A DNA stretch of 64,000 nucleotides from Paenibacillus tarimensis (GCF_021532315.1 NZ_JAKGAO010000015.1:62001-126000); one strand, 5' to 3'. Numbered from the stretch's first letter, positions 36,293 to 45,000 are shown. Translations and numbers: made by a program. Notes: generated by a model from the letters alone, not told the origin.

Positions 36293-37096
36293 CTAACGGT
36301 TGTCTGCCAGCCAAGCCTTCGCATAGTCCACCGCTTCCTTCACGCTGAACAGCCGGCACTCGGCCCTGCCGATTCTCCCCACATTAACCGCGACCCGTCT
36401 CTCCATATCCGCTCCCAGATTGGCAAAATCATCCGCATCGTAAGCATAATCAGTGAACGTCTTCCATACACGCTCTCCCTGCTCCAGCATGGCAGTGCCC
36501 ATCTGCTTCTCCGGCATGTCGGCCAGCTGTGCCTCCGCCAGGTGAAAGCTCGTGCAGGAATCGTAGCCTACACCCAGCAGCAGAACCTTCGCATTAAGTT
36601 CATACAGCTTACCCAGCGGGGAAGACAAGCCGAATTGCGGGGTCAGCGGATGCTCAGCAGTAATGAATGCGGCATGACGGCCATTTGCACAAAAGGATAC
36701 CTGCGGGTGACCCGATCTTACCGTTCCCGGGAATGTGCGAAACAGCTCCGCAATCCGGCCCATGCCACGCGTCGGCGTGACGGCCGGGTCGTAAGCAGGC
36801 AGTTCCTTATAAATGATGTCGATCCACTCCTGTGGCACCGGCGGGTTTCCCCATTCAGCAGGGTCGGACCAATCGCCGCTTTGCGCAGGCATAATTAGCG
36901 TGCCCCTGCTGCCTACTGCGGCCAGCAGAGCCTGCACAACCGTCTGCGGCCCGCCGCAAACCCAGCCCAGGCTCGAGAGCGACGAATGAACGATAACGGT
37001 ATCGCCTTCGCCAACCCCGAGTCCTCTCAGCTCCTCCCGCAGACTGCTCCGTGTTACCGGCCACTCCGATGATTGAATTAGTTCCTGTTCACTCAT
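36293..37096 (-). CDS. AAC(3)-family aminoglycoside N3'-acetyltransferase-like protein
   Basis: A 267-residue member of the antibiotic-NAT family (YokD/AAC(3)), which transfers acetyl from acetyl-CoA to an amino group. Characteristic segments: TVIVHSSLSSLGWVCGGPQTV near residue 33, GTLIMPAQSGDWSDP, RGMGRIAELFRTFPGTVRSG with HPQVSF, and LLLGVGYDSCTSFHLAE with the conserved His. Chromosomal members in Bacillales often have weak or no known resistance activity, so resistance should not be assumed. ATG 37096 with AGGAGAA upstream. Confidence 0.9.
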   Translation of the reverse strand: MSEQELIQSSEWPVTRSSLREELRGLGVGEGDTVIVHSSLSSLGWVCGGPQTVVQALLAAVGSRGTLIMPAQSGDWSDPAEWGNPPVPQEWIDIIYKELPAYDPAVTPTRGMGRIAELFRTFPGTVRSGHPQVSFCANGRHAAFITAEHPLTPQFGLSSPLGKLYELNAKVLLLGVGYDSCTSFHLAEAQLADMPEKQMGTAMLEQGERVWKTFTDYAYDADDFANLGADMERRVAVNVGRIGRAECRLFSVKEAVDYAKAWLADNR

Positions 37097-37132
37097 GATT
37101 CATTCTCCTATGATATATATCATTTACAACAA

Positions 37133-37160
37133 CACGCCTGTCCCTTCCAGGGAACAGGCG
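37133..37160 (-). terminator. hairpin between the GH53 remnant and the AAC(3)-like gene
   Basis: CGCCTGT-CCCT and AGGG-ACAGGCG form a stable stem. The T-rich stretch on the minus strand is weak (TGTTGTTG), so it may be a terminator or a leader stem. Confidence 0.5.
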
Positions 37161-37249
37161 CTAAAGTAATTGTAGCACACCTTTTACGGCGTGGTTGTAT
37201 TTACCAGCAGTTTATTATTACAGGAACCCTTCCAGCGCAATTGTCGGCT

Positions 37250-37519
37250 TCATATCCGACTGCCATGCTCCTTTGCTGTAACCGCCATTGAGGGGTACAG
37301 GGACATGCCAACTATATCAAAATTAGCCCCGTTGCTGATCAGGCTCCCTATATTCCATCTGTACAGCGAATTGTCATTGCCATTGGCAAGATGGACAATC
37401 GTTGCCGATTTGTACACGCCTTGACTCTGCATGGCGAACATAACATCACGGGTATGGTTGTAGACCGCATCCATCAGCTGCTGGAAAGTATAGTTCCTCC
37501 ATGCTGCCGGTTTCGTCAA
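37250..37519 (-). pseudogene. GH53 endo-galactanase remnant with active site deleted
   Basis: Two blocks of a GH53 arabinogalactan endo-1,4-galactanase are fused. One is KPAAWRNYTFQQLMDAVYNH followed by TRDVMFAMQSQGV. The other is ATIVHLANGNDNSLYRW with NGANFDIVGMSLYPS. The roughly 40 residues that normally lie between them, including the VQVGNE catalytic acid/base motif, are missing, as are the N-terminus and the nucleophile end. The fragment shows that this locus once attacked galactan backbones, fitting the GH42/GH35 module 8 kb away. Confidence 0.72.
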
Positions 37520-37552
37520 TGTGTTGATACAATTTGGATCAATACCTGCTAA

Positions 37553-37578
37553 AGAAAAGGAGCGGACTGCTCCGCTCC
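37553..37578 (-). terminator. terminator of the carbonic anhydrase gene
   Basis: GGAGCGGA (37559-37566) and TCCGCTCC (37571-37578) pair; TTTTCTTT follows on the minus strand. Confidence 0.85.
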
Positions 37579-37621
37579 CTCTATATTCATTCCGTCAGGC
37601 ACACTACGGCTGCATGGAATA

Positions 37622-38470
37622 CTACTCGTTTACACGAAATACCTCGCGGTCATTCCACGGCTGCACTGGCCTGTGATTGTCCGGGAAGATCGATGCAAAG
37701 GCGTCAATCTGCTCCTGTGAAACCTCAATTGGTTCCTGCATAACCGTCCACTCCACACCTTCGGAGCATGGCGGCGTCGTAAGCGAACCGTCATAGCGGA
37801 ACACATCCTGGGTCTGCGGCAGCAAAGCCGGAAGGTCGATGGTCTGGTCCAGTGCGATGCTCTCCTCCGTCTTCTCGGCAGGCAGCTTCGACCACAGCTC
37901 AGCCAGTGCCTCGTTCGCATCCCCAGCTTTCATCAGAACACCCACAACAGCAAGCTTCCCGCCGGCATCCTTATGAACAAAATGCAGCTCCATATCGAGA
38001 TTCTTGCCGTCTATCTGATGCTCAGAAGGGACATGAAAGTGGAACTGGGCCAGCGTATATTCCTTGCCGTCCAGCGTGATCGTGTTATCCTGTGTGACAG
38101 CATCCGCACGAATCGTGTCCCCGTTATTCGTAATCGTAAATTGGCTCGGGCGATAATTGATTTCGATTGCCTGGGCCGCAGTGGCATCCGCCTTTATTTT
38201 TGCTTGCTCAAGATTGATCGGCGACTGCTCCAGGCCGCTGCTGCATGCCCGGTTCTCTGTCCCTAGCTCGCCCCAATGCTCCGGTCCGGTCTCTCCCCCA
38301 TACGACCAGTGAACAGCATGTGCTTCCGTACCGGCAGCTGGTGCGGACGGTGAGGACGGCGTAACCTTCGACGATCCTCCGTTACCGGACTGCGAAACTG
38401 TAGAAGAGCAGGCCGTTAACGATACAGCCAGTGATGCTGCGAGCAGCGTCTTTCCCCATAATTTGCGCAT
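37622..38470 (-). CDS. lipoprotein alpha-carbonic anhydrase
   Basis: This zinc enzyme hydrates CO2 at the cell surface; 282 residues. ATG 38470 with GAGGTGGA upstream starts a lipoprotein signal (LLAASLAVSLTAC, Cys21), followed by a Ser/Pro-rich tether. The alpha-CA fold has its entry motif HWSYGGETGPEHWGEL and QSPINL. The three zinc histidines are H144 and H146 (QFHFHVPSEH) and H163 (MELHFVHK), and the substrate-pocket strand is LTTPPCSEGVEWTV. A cysteine pair (C76 and the C of PPC) is likely to form the usual disulfide. It is monocistronic with its own terminator. Confidence 0.94.
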   Translation of the reverse strand: MRKLWGKTLLAASLAVSLTACSSTVSQSGNGGSSKVTPSSPSAPAAGTEAHAVHWSYGGETGPEHWGELGTENRACSSGLEQSPINLEQAKIKADATAAQAIEINYRPSQFTITNNGDTIRADAVTQDNTITLDGKEYTLAQFHFHVPSEHQIDGKNLDMELHFVHKDAGGKLAVVGVLMKAGDANEALAELWSKLPAEKTEESIALDQTIDLPALLPQTQDVFRYDGSLTTPPCSEGVEWTVMQEPIEVSQEQIDAFASIFPDNHRPVQPWNDREVFRVNE

Positions 38471-38597
38471 GATTTCATCCACCTCTCTATAATGTGGACC
38501 TATCATAGAGGATTGGATCACGGCAAGCAATAATTTCCACGATTTTGTAACAATAAATTAATATTACATTTAGGTGAGCAGGTTACAGCTGCAGATC

Positions 38598-39944
38598 TTA
38601 ACGCTCAACCTTCTGCCTTGGCCTCGCAGAGTACGGCCTCGGCTTCGATTGTGAGCTGGAATTCGACTGTGATCCGGTATTTGACTGCGGCCTGGAACCC
38701 GACTGCGCCCTAGGCTTCTGCTGGCCCTGCGGTTTTGGCTGTCTCGGCTTATTGGACGCAGAGCCAGAACCGGACGGCTGCCCCTGAAGCGGCGGCGTCT
38801 GCAGCTGCAGCATAGGATACGGATGCTCCTTCACCTCTGGAATCCGCTTGCCGATCAGCTTCTCAACATCCTTCAAATACGGAAGCTCGTCAAACTCGCA
38901 GAACGAGATAGCGGTACCGCTCATTCCCGCTCTGCCTGTTCGGCCAATCCGGTGCACGTAGGTTTCCGGTATGTTCGGGAGGTTGAAGTTGATTACATAG
39001 GACAGCTCGTCAATATCAATTCCCCTTGCTGCAATATCGGTAGCAACCAGCACCCGTGCGGTGCCGTTCTTGAAGCTGCTGAGCGCATTCTGACGGGCGT
39101 TTTGCGATTTGTTGCCGTGTATGGCAGCAGCGGTTACCTTGGCCTTCGCCAAATCACGCACCACTCGATCCGCTCCGTGCTTCGTCCGGGTGAACACCAG
39201 CACGGAATCCATAGACGGATCCTGCAGCAGATGTGCGAGCAGCTTCTGCTTGTTAGCCTTATCCACCTTGTATACGGACTGCGTAATCCGTTCGGCCGTC
39301 GAGGATACCGGTGTAATCTCGATCCGCACCGGGTCCTTCAGGATGGAGCCGGCCAGCTTGGAAATCTCGGGAGGCATCGTTGCCGAGAAGAACAAGGTCT
39401 GCTTGCTTCCGGGCATCATCGCCATGATACGCTTCACGTCATGCACAAAGCCCATATCCAGCATCCGGTCGGCCTCATCCAGCACGACAATCTCGACATG
39501 CTTCAGATCAACATGCTTCTGGTGAATCAAATCCATCAGCCGGCCCGGTGTGGCAATTACAATATCCGCGCCCTGCTGCAGGGCCCGCTCCTGCGCTCTC
39601 TGCGATACGCCGCCCACGATCGCGGTGCATCTAATCCGGGTGAACCGGCTGTATGCTTCTATGTTCTCTGCAATTTGCAGCGCAAGCTCTCTTGTCGGGC
39701 TCAGAATTAATGAGCGGATACGGCGAGGTCCCCCGCCCGCAGTCTGGCGGCTGCTGAGCAGCTGCACGATTGGCACAGCGAAGGCCGCTGTCTTGCCCGT
39801 CCCCGTCTGGGCACAGCCCAGCAGGTCCTTGCCGGCAAGCACAGCCGGAATGGCCTGCTCCTGTATAGGTGTCGGTGCTGTGTAGTTTTCCTGATCCAGC
39901 GCCTTAAGGATCGCTGGTGCAATATTCAATTCTTTAAACGTCAT
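38598..39944 (-). CDS. DEAD-box RNA helicase, RhlE-like
   Basis: An ATP-dependent RNA helicase of 448 residues. Motifs in order: Q motif (APTPIQEQAIPAVLAGKDLL), I (AQTGTGKT), Ia (PTRELALQI), II (DEAD in VLDEADRMLDMGF), III (SAT), IV (VLVFTRTKHGADRV), V (VLVATDIAARGIDI) and VI (YVHRIGRTGRAG). The LDMGF following DEAD and the compact C-terminus resemble RhlE. A Ser/Gln/Pro/Arg-rich basic tail (about 390-448) probably aids RNA binding. A role in ribosome assembly or cold adaptation is typical but inferred. Start ATG 39944. Confidence 0.95.
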   Translation of the reverse strand: MTFKELNIAPAILKALDQENYTAPTPIQEQAIPAVLAGKDLLGCAQTGTGKTAAFAVPIVQLLSSRQTAGGGPRRIRSLILSPTRELALQIAENIEAYSRFTRIRCTAIVGGVSQRAQERALQQGADIVIATPGRLMDLIHQKHVDLKHVEIVVLDEADRMLDMGFVHDVKRIMAMMPGSKQTLFFSATMPPEISKLAGSILKDPVRIEITPVSSTAERITQSVYKVDKANKQKLLAHLLQDPSMDSVLVFTRTKHGADRVVRDLAKAKVTAAAIHGNKSQNARQNALSSFKNGTARVLVATDIAARGIDIDELSYVINFNLPNIPETYVHRIGRTGRAGMSGTAISFCEFDELPYLKDVEKLIGKRIPEVKEHPYPMLQLQTPPLQGQPSGSGSASNKPRQPKPQGQQKPRAQSGSRPQSNTGSQSNSSSQSKPRPYSARPRQKVER

Positions 39945-40080
39945 AAAATCTCCTCATCTATCATGAATCCGTTATTGTTGGCTTCAAGTCATGACATATA
40001 AGGATAACACAAATACCCGTTATGTGGAATGCGTACTTCTGTCCTAGTCTTCTCTGGCCTATCCTGGCTTCTGCGCTGCA
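39945..40080. other. leader of the helicase gene
   Basis: The left part of a 447-base gene-free stretch (to 40391). No promoter was chosen with confidence. The repeat element that follows fills most of the rest. Confidence 0.4.
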
Positions 40081-40082
40081 CG

Positions 40083-40266
40083 GCTAACGAATCTCACACA
40101 CGTTAAACCTGAAAATTCGAAGCATTCTCAAATGTAACGAATCCCAGCCGTCTTATTTGGTGATTTACGCCAATTTACCTGCATAATGAGGACAATAACG
40201 CTGCTGACTTTCGTTAAGGTTTAAATCAGCCATGTTTAGGCAAATAGCGACTGTGATATTCGTAAG
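40083..40266. repeat. four-motif palindromic intergenic repeat, copy A
   Basis: Two direct motifs (CTAACGAATCTCAC at 40084, GTAACGAATCCCAG at 40134) are followed by two inverted ones (CTGACTTTCGTTAAG at 40204; CTGTGATATTCGTAAG at 40251). The spacings of about 51, 70 and 46 bases closely match those of copy B at 52.45 kb. The whole unit can fold as nested stems. Confidence 0.5.
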
Positions 40267-40333
40267 AATTTCACAGGTCACCGATACCAGAATGAGCGGC
40301 ACCGGAAACAATTTCTCTTAATTTTACAAATGA

Positions 40334-40378
40334 AGAGGGGCCGCCCCTAAGTCGTTATGACTTCTGGGCAGCCCTCTA
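40334..40378 (-). terminator. terminator of the GH16 gene
   Basis: GAGGG-GCC-GCCC and GGGC-GCCCTC with an inner AAGTC/GACTT stem lie 14 bases after the GH16 stop; the T-run on the minus strand is short. Confidence 0.6.
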
Positions 40379-40391
40379 ATGTTCCCTTTAC

Positions 40392-41552
40392 CTATGACTG
40401 CCTATACGTATACGGCGGGGAATCGTACTGCGGACCGTTCTTCTCGTAGGTGAACCAGTACCGGATGGTGTCTCCTGCCTTCAGGCCGCTTACCATCGTC
40501 TCCCAGACGCCATTCCTGTTCGTCATCCGCAGATTCTGCTGAATGCCGTTATTCACTGTGTAGTGAACATCCACATACCTGGCAGCTGTCACCGGCCGGA
40601 AGTAGATGTTCGCTTGGGACGAGCTTAGCTTGGAGACACCAGCGGTATAGTCAGCTGTGACATGCTCACCGCCCGTATCCTTGCCTATCCGTTCATAGAC
40701 TCTTACATAATCAATATACATCCGCTGGGGAAGGACGGAATCATCCGGATTCTGCCAGCCGGTGAACGGCGTTCCCGGTCCGCCGATCGCAAGGTTCAGC
40801 TGCATGTAGAACCGCTGGTCGAACGGTGCCGGGAAGGCTGCGCCCGGCGTGAACCAGTCCCTCTTCGTCGAGTATAGCTGGCCGTCCACATACCAGCGGA
40901 TCTCACGCTCCTCCCACTCTACGGCAAACGTGTGATAATCATCTGCAAAGGACTGGCCTTCTGGCAGCAGATAATCCGCACCGGACCAAAGATTGTTCGG
41001 CCAGTCATTGCCATAGTGAATCGTCCCGGATACCTTGTTCATCTGATCACCGCGGTTCTCCATAATATCGATCTCGCCGCTCTTCGGCCAGATGCCGTAT
41101 ACCGAATCCGTCGGCATCATCCAGAAAGCCGGCCATACGCTTCTGCCGTAAGGAAGCTTCGCCCGAATCTCGAAGCGCCCGTACTTCCAGTCCCCCTTGT
41201 TCTGCGAGGTCAGCTTGGCAGAGGTGTAGGCATGACCGCCGAACTCCTCCTTCTGGGCTTTGATGACGAGGTTGCCATTTTCCAAGTAGGAGTTATCTCT
41301 CCGGTTCGTGTAATACTGCAGCTCATTATTACCGAAGCCGCCTCCCGCGTGAATTAAGTTCCACTTGGACCCGTCAGGCGCGGAGCCGTTTGCTCCATTG
41401 AATTCATCGTTCCATACCATCCGCCACTGCGACAAATCTGCCGCAGCAGCAGTTTCAGGCCCCGTGACCATACCCGGCACCATCGCCGCAGCCAGCCCCA
41501 GACTCAGCGCAGCAGCTGCAGCTGCAAAAGATCTCATACGTTTCCCTTTCAT
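40392..41552 (-). CDS. secreted GH16 beta-1,3-glucanase (laminarinase) with CBM56-like domain
   Basis: An exported endo-beta-glucanase of 386 residues. ATG 41552 has TGGAGGATG upstream and starts a signal peptide (cleavage after TAAAA, about residue 38). The GH16 jelly roll (about 40-285) contains the catalytic EIDIMEN (ExDxxE, laminarinase type with the inserted Met), KYGRFEIRAKLPYG, and WPAFWMMP. The C-terminal 95 residues (ADYTAGVSKLSSSQANIYFR to PPYTY) match the beta-1,3-glucan-binding CBM56 family. It probably attacks fungal or algal beta-1,3-glucan rather than pectin. Confidence 0.93.
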   Translation of the reverse strand: MKGKRMRSFAAAAAALSLGLAAAMVPGMVTGPETAAAADLSQWRMVWNDEFNGANGSAPDGSKWNLIHAGGGFGNNELQYYTNRRDNSYLENGNLVIKAQKEEFGGHAYTSAKLTSQNKGDWKYGRFEIRAKLPYGRSVWPAFWMMPTDSVYGIWPKSGEIDIMENRGDQMNKVSGTIHYGNDWPNNLWSGADYLLPEGQSFADDYHTFAVEWEEREIRWYVDGQLYSTKRDWFTPGAAFPAPFDQRFYMQLNLAIGGPGTPFTGWQNPDDSVLPQRMYIDYVRVYERIGKDTGGEHVTADYTAGVSKLSSSQANIYFRPVTAARYVDVHYTVNNGIQQNLRMTNRNGVWETMVSGLKAGDTIRYWFTYEKNGPQYDSPPYTYRQS

Positions 41553-41835
41553 AAACCATCCTCCATTCACGTAATTATTGCTTCCGGCCCGTTCTTCTCA
41601 ACCATCAGTCTCTGACTGCTGATGCAGCGTCCAGCTCTGAACATCCCACCCCCTTCCCAGTCTGACAGCAGCCTTAGTCTAAGCCGTTCCTGTCATCCAT
41701 TTAGTCCGCGGCCGCTGTCTTGGCTGCACTTTAACTATACCGTTATGAATGCGCTTTCTGAATGCTTTGTTTTTTGGTTTCATGCCTTTTTGTTATATAC
41801 CTTTAACCTCACTCTCCCGGCACCGGAGCATAACA

Positions 41836-41862
41836 AATAAGCCCCGCCTTGGCAGGGCTTAT
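41836..41862. terminator. hairpin terminator downstream of the membrane protein gene
   Basis: ATAAGCCC and GGGCTTAT enclose a short loop, with TTTG following on the minus strand. Confidence 0.65.
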
Positions 41863-41879
41863 GCTTGCTGCTGACAAAT

Positions 41880-42533
41880 TTATCTGGCACGTTTCACTTG
41901 ATAGACGGATATCCACAGCGACACAATCAGCAGCAGTTCGAACAGGTTGGTTGCAGCCGAGCTGTCCAGCGGGAGCGGAATGGCGCTTCCGGCCAGCATC
42001 AGCAGGGTGCCGATGAACAGCCACGGGCTGCGCAGTCTCCTCCACAGCACGACACCTGCCGTAAACAGCGGAATCAGAATTAGGATGACCATCAGCGGCG
42101 GACCCGACTGCTCAATCGGCACATACCGCAGAACGCCATATTCATGCAGCGGCTTCAGCCGGACAGACAGCGTCTCCGTCACCAGCTCCAATACAATCAG
42201 GGCGGCAGTGAACAGCCACGCACCCCACCGTGCCGCAGGCTTTCTTGCCCAGCTGCTGCCCGCCTGGCGGATCAGGCCATAAGAGACAAGAGCAAGCAGC
42301 GGTGTCAGGAAGGCATGGAGCCAGAACCTCGACAGGCTGAGCGATTCCAGCATTGGACCTTCGCCGATCCATCTGCCAGCCCCGATCAGTCCGTTATCCC
42401 ACAGGAGACCTGCCGTAACCAGCAGCAGCAAATATTGAAGCCCCCGGTGCTTGTCGCGCCTGAAGAGCACCAATCCCCAAGCCAGCATGGCGGCATACAC
42501 AGCAGCAAATAAGAGATATAAAATGGTATCCAT
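41880..42533 (-). CDS. multi-pass membrane protein of unknown function
   Basis: A 217-residue protein with about seven predicted membrane helices (for example ILYLLFAAVYAAMLAWGLVL, YLLLLVTAGLLWDN, LFTAALIVLELVTE, PLMVILILIPLFTAGVVLW, LFELLLIVSLWISVYQV). ATG 42533 follows GGGGAGGGG; the frame extends further upstream but without membrane character. No catalytic or transport motif was recognised. It is divergent from the serine hydrolase gene. Confidence 0.75.
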   Translation of the reverse strand: MDTILYLLFAAVYAAMLAWGLVLFRRDKHRGLQYLLLLVTAGLLWDNGLIGAGRWIGEGPMLESLSLSRFWLHAFLTPLLALVSYGLIRQAGSSWARKPAARWGAWLFTAALIVLELVTETLSVRLKPLHEYGVLRYVPIEQSGPPLMVILILIPLFTAGVVLWRRLRSPWLFIGTLLMLAGSAIPLPLDSSAATNLFELLLIVSLWISVYQVKRAR

Positions 42534-42690
42534 CCGTTTAACCCCTCCCCTACACTCATAAACACAGCGGCCCTCTGTCAACCAGATCAGGCAAAAAATT
42601 ACTGGAAGTTATTGACGGCTATTCATTCATCCTTAATAATGAGCCATATAGGTTAATATTCCCATTTAGTACATAAAGGAGACCTCGCCG

Positions 42691-43845
42691 ATGAGCCTGA
42701 CGACCAGTAAAGCCCAAGAAGCAGGTATGACCGTAGTTGGCATTGAGAATGTGGACAGAACAGCAAGACGGCTTGTGGAGGAGGGCATTACCCCCGCACA
42801 GGTAACCTTCGCTTCCAGAAGAGGAATCACCGTTCATCATGCAGCATACGGCACCTTGACACCCGCCCCGGACTCCCCGCCGCTAGAGCTGGATTCCTTA
42901 TTTCCGCTGTGCTCCATAACGAAGGTGGTTACAGCTGCCAGCATCATGCTTCTTGTCGAGGAAGGCCGGGTCGGCCTTAACAGGCCTGTTGCGGATTACA
43001 TCCCCGAATTCACCGGTGAGGGCAAGCATGAGATTCGTGTCCATCATCTGCTCACCCACACCTCGGGCATACGGCCGGAGGATGTATATCCGCACATAGA
43101 CAGCAAAAAGGGTACAGCCGCCATCCCGCCTTGCCCGCCGGGCCAAGATCCTGAAACTCATGAGCACCTGTCGCTGGGCTTCGATGTACCTGCAGCTGTT
43201 AAACCGGGGACCGTCATGTACTACCTCGGCTTCGGCTACGAGCTGCTCGGTGAGATCATCAGACGCGTGACCGGCCAGACCCATGATCAGTTCGCAGCCG
43301 AACGCTTATTTAAGCCGCTTGGCATGAACGACACCTACTACAGCGTGCCGGAGTCGGAATGGCACCGGATTGTGCAGCGCTCACCTGAGGCGCCCTGCGC
43401 CGAATGGATTAACGAAGAGCTGGTCCGATCTGCTTCTGCATCCGGCGGCATCTATTCGACCGCCCGGGACCTCGCTGTATTCGCCCAGATGTTCCTGAAC
43501 AAAGGAATCTATGAAGGCGCCCGCATCCTCAGCCCGGTCTCTGTTATTGATATGACCCGCAACCATATCCCCGGCGTGCCTGCGGAATACAGGGATGAGG
43601 TTTTTGCAGAAGCTTCATGGGGCTACGGCTGGGCCATTAACGGCAGCAAGCGTGACGGCGGAGACCTCTTCTCACCCGAGGCTTATAATCACTGGGGTGC
43701 GGCAGGAGTTTTTGTAAGCGTGGACCCTGTATACGAAACCGTACAAGTCTATCTGTCCGTCGAACTGGATCACCAGAAGCCGTTCAAGAATATCTACGCC
43801 GACCTGTATAATAACACCGTCCTGGCCGCAATAGCAGACCTGTAG
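42691..43845 (+). CDS. beta-lactamase-fold serine hydrolase
   Basis: A 384-residue class C beta-lactamase/EstB-like hydrolase with no signal peptide, so it is probably a cytoplasmic esterase or peptidase. The nucleophile Ser is in the SxxK motif CSITK (about residue 74), in the family context LFPLCSITKVVTAASIMLLV. HHLLTHTSGIRPEDVY is typical. The usual YxN reads YLG (MYYLGFGYELLG), so the Asn is replaced. The KTG-like triad appears as HWG (NHWGAAG). AAGGAGA before ATG 42691. The substrate is unknown; the changed YxN makes beta-lactam hydrolysis unlikely. Confidence 0.88.
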   Translation: MSLTTSKAQEAGMTVVGIENVDRTARRLVEEGITPAQVTFASRRGITVHHAAYGTLTPAPDSPPLELDSLFPLCSITKVVTAASIMLLVEEGRVGLNRPVADYIPEFTGEGKHEIRVHHLLTHTSGIRPEDVYPHIDSKKGTAAIPPCPPGQDPETHEHLSLGFDVPAAVKPGTVMYYLGFGYELLGEIIRRVTGQTHDQFAAERLFKPLGMNDTYYSVPESEWHRIVQRSPEAPCAEWINEELVRSASASGGIYSTARDLAVFAQMFLNKGIYEGARILSPVSVIDMTRNHIPGVPAEYRDEVFAEASWGYGWAINGSKRDGGDLFSPEAYNHWGAAGVFVSVDPVYETVQVYLSVELDHQKPFKNIYADLYNNTVLAAIADL

Positions 43846-43873
43846 AGCAGAAGGCTCCTGGTATCGACAGCCT

Positions 43874-43906
43874 CCCTCCCACATATACATGTCACAGATG
43901 GGAGGG
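43874..43906 (+). promoter_or_regulatory. hairpin that could mask the ribosome site of the GDSL gene
   Basis: CCCTCCC (43874-43880) is exactly complementary to GGGAGGG (43900-43906), the Shine-Dalgarno of the next gene. The loop contains its own ACAT/ATGT pair. It could limit translation. Confidence 0.4.
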
Positions 43907-43907
43907 G

Positions 43908-44549
43908 ATGAAGGTGTACATCTATGCAGCGATTGGAGATTCGTTAACCGCCGGGGTGGGAGCACCCGAGGGGTGCGGATTTGCTCCCCGTTACCGGCAG
44001 GCTGCCCAGGTACATCTGCGGCAGCCGGTTCAACTTGCTGCGGTTGGTGTTCCCGGCATAGACGCATCCAGTCTTGCCAGGCTGCTGCAGTCAGACCCCG
44101 AGCTTCACATGCTGCTTCGGCAAGCCCGGATCATCTCCTTAACAATCGGAGGCAATGACTTAATTGCTGCCGCCAAAGCCTATTTAATTGACGAGGACCC
44201 TTCGCACTTCGAGCGGGCGTTGAAGGCATTCAAGCCCTCGTATGGCAGCATTATCCGCCAGCTTACCGGAGTAAAGAACGGGACGGGCGCCAGCCGTATT
44301 GTGCGGATTGCCAATCTGTACAACCCGTTCCCCGGCCATCCGGTCGCCGTAAGATGGGTTGCGAGGTTCAACACTTATATCCAAGAGTGTGCCAAGGGCC
44401 ATCATAATCTGGCAGTCGCCGATCTCCACCGTCTGGTGTCCGGTAATGTGAACCGGGTGCTCGCCCCCGACCGTGTCCATCTCAATGCAAGAGGATATCA
44501 GCTGATGGCGGAGCAATTCGACCGGCTTGGCTACAAGCCCCTTGACTGA
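43908..44549 (+). CDS. SGNH/GDSL-type hydrolase
   Basis: A 213-residue esterase/lipase of the SGNH fold. The four blocks are block I GDSLTAGVG (Ser nucleophile), block II Gly in AVGVPGIDAS, block III GGND (LTIGGNDLI), and block V DRVHLN with the catalytic Asp and His. No signal peptide is present, so it is probably cytoplasmic. GGGAGGGG touches ATG 43908, so GTG 43914 (VYIYAAIGDS) is a reasonable alternative start with better spacing. It follows the serine hydrolase by 62 bases and may share its transcript. Confidence 0.9.
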   Translation: MKVYIYAAIGDSLTAGVGAPEGCGFAPRYRQAAQVHLRQPVQLAAVGVPGIDASSLARLLQSDPELHMLLRQARIISLTIGGNDLIAAAKAYLIDEDPSHFERALKAFKPSYGSIIRQLTGVKNGTGASRIVRIANLYNPFPGHPVAVRWVARFNTYIQECAKGHHNLAVADLHRLVSGNVNRVLAPDRVHLNARGYQLMAEQFDRLGYKPLD

Positions 44550-44588
44550 CCGGCGCGGGGTATAATGTAGCTTTGCTGCAAAGAAAAT

Positions 44589-44632
44589 AAAAGCCGCAGG
44601 TACGGAAGCAAGCTTCCGTACCTGCGGCTTTT
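44589..44632. terminator. strong bidirectional terminator
   Basis: AAAAGCCGCAGGTACGGAAG and CTTCCGTACCTGCGGCTTTT pair perfectly over four bases. It serves the GDSL gene and the convergent small membrane gene. Confidence 0.93.
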
Positions 44633-44649
44633 CTATTGAAGTGCGTCCA

Positions 44650-45000
44650 TTAAATGAATGGCCTGGTGATGACCAGGGGCTGATGTGGAGGCACATCCCC
44701 ATCATACCCATAGCCATAGCCGTAACCGAACCCCGGCAGAGCGAACAAGGCCGCGATTGCTGCGAATGCAAGAACTACAGCTGCGAGAAAGGCAGATACG
44801 CGGGCCTTACCCGACTTGCGTCTTTTCTTCGAGCGTGAGCCTGCTATGGCAGCCTGGTTATACGGAGTTATGGCCAGCTGGCCCCCTCCCACTCTTGCCA
44901 CCGTGCCAACTATTTTACGGCCGTCATGCGTAACCGCACACACCGGCATCCCTACATATGGGCTCACCGTCATCTCATTCAGCGGATGAATCGGATGCAT
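44650..45000 (-). CDS. small membrane-anchored protein
   Basis: A 116-residue protein. ATG 45000 follows GGGAAGGAAG. The N-terminal part (about 10-50, VSPYVGMPVCAVTHDGRKIV with GTVARVGGGQLAITPY) looks like a small SH3-like beta barrel. A basic stretch (SRSKKRRKSG) precedes one membrane helix (about 68-88). The tail is a Gly-Tyr repeat (GFGYGYGYGYDGD) ending PLVITRPFI. The Gly-Tyr tail recalls spore-coat or surface proteins in Bacillales, but that is only a resemblance. Confidence 0.7.
   Translation of the reverse strand: MHPIHPLNEMTVSPYVGMPVCAVTHDGRKIVGTVARVGGGQLAITPYNQAAIAGSRSKKRRKSGKARVSAFLAAVVLAFAAIAALFALPGFGYGYGYGYDGDVPPHQPLVITRPFI

Noticed and set aside
36293-37096. Calling the AAC(3)-like gene an antibiotic-resistance gene
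   Set aside because: Family membership is clear, but chromosomal members of this kind often confer no resistance and nothing in the context supports it.
40083-40266. CRISPR-like regular spacing of the intergenic repeats
   Set aside because: Only two direct and two inverted motifs of about 15 bases with unequal spacers; no array and no cas genes.
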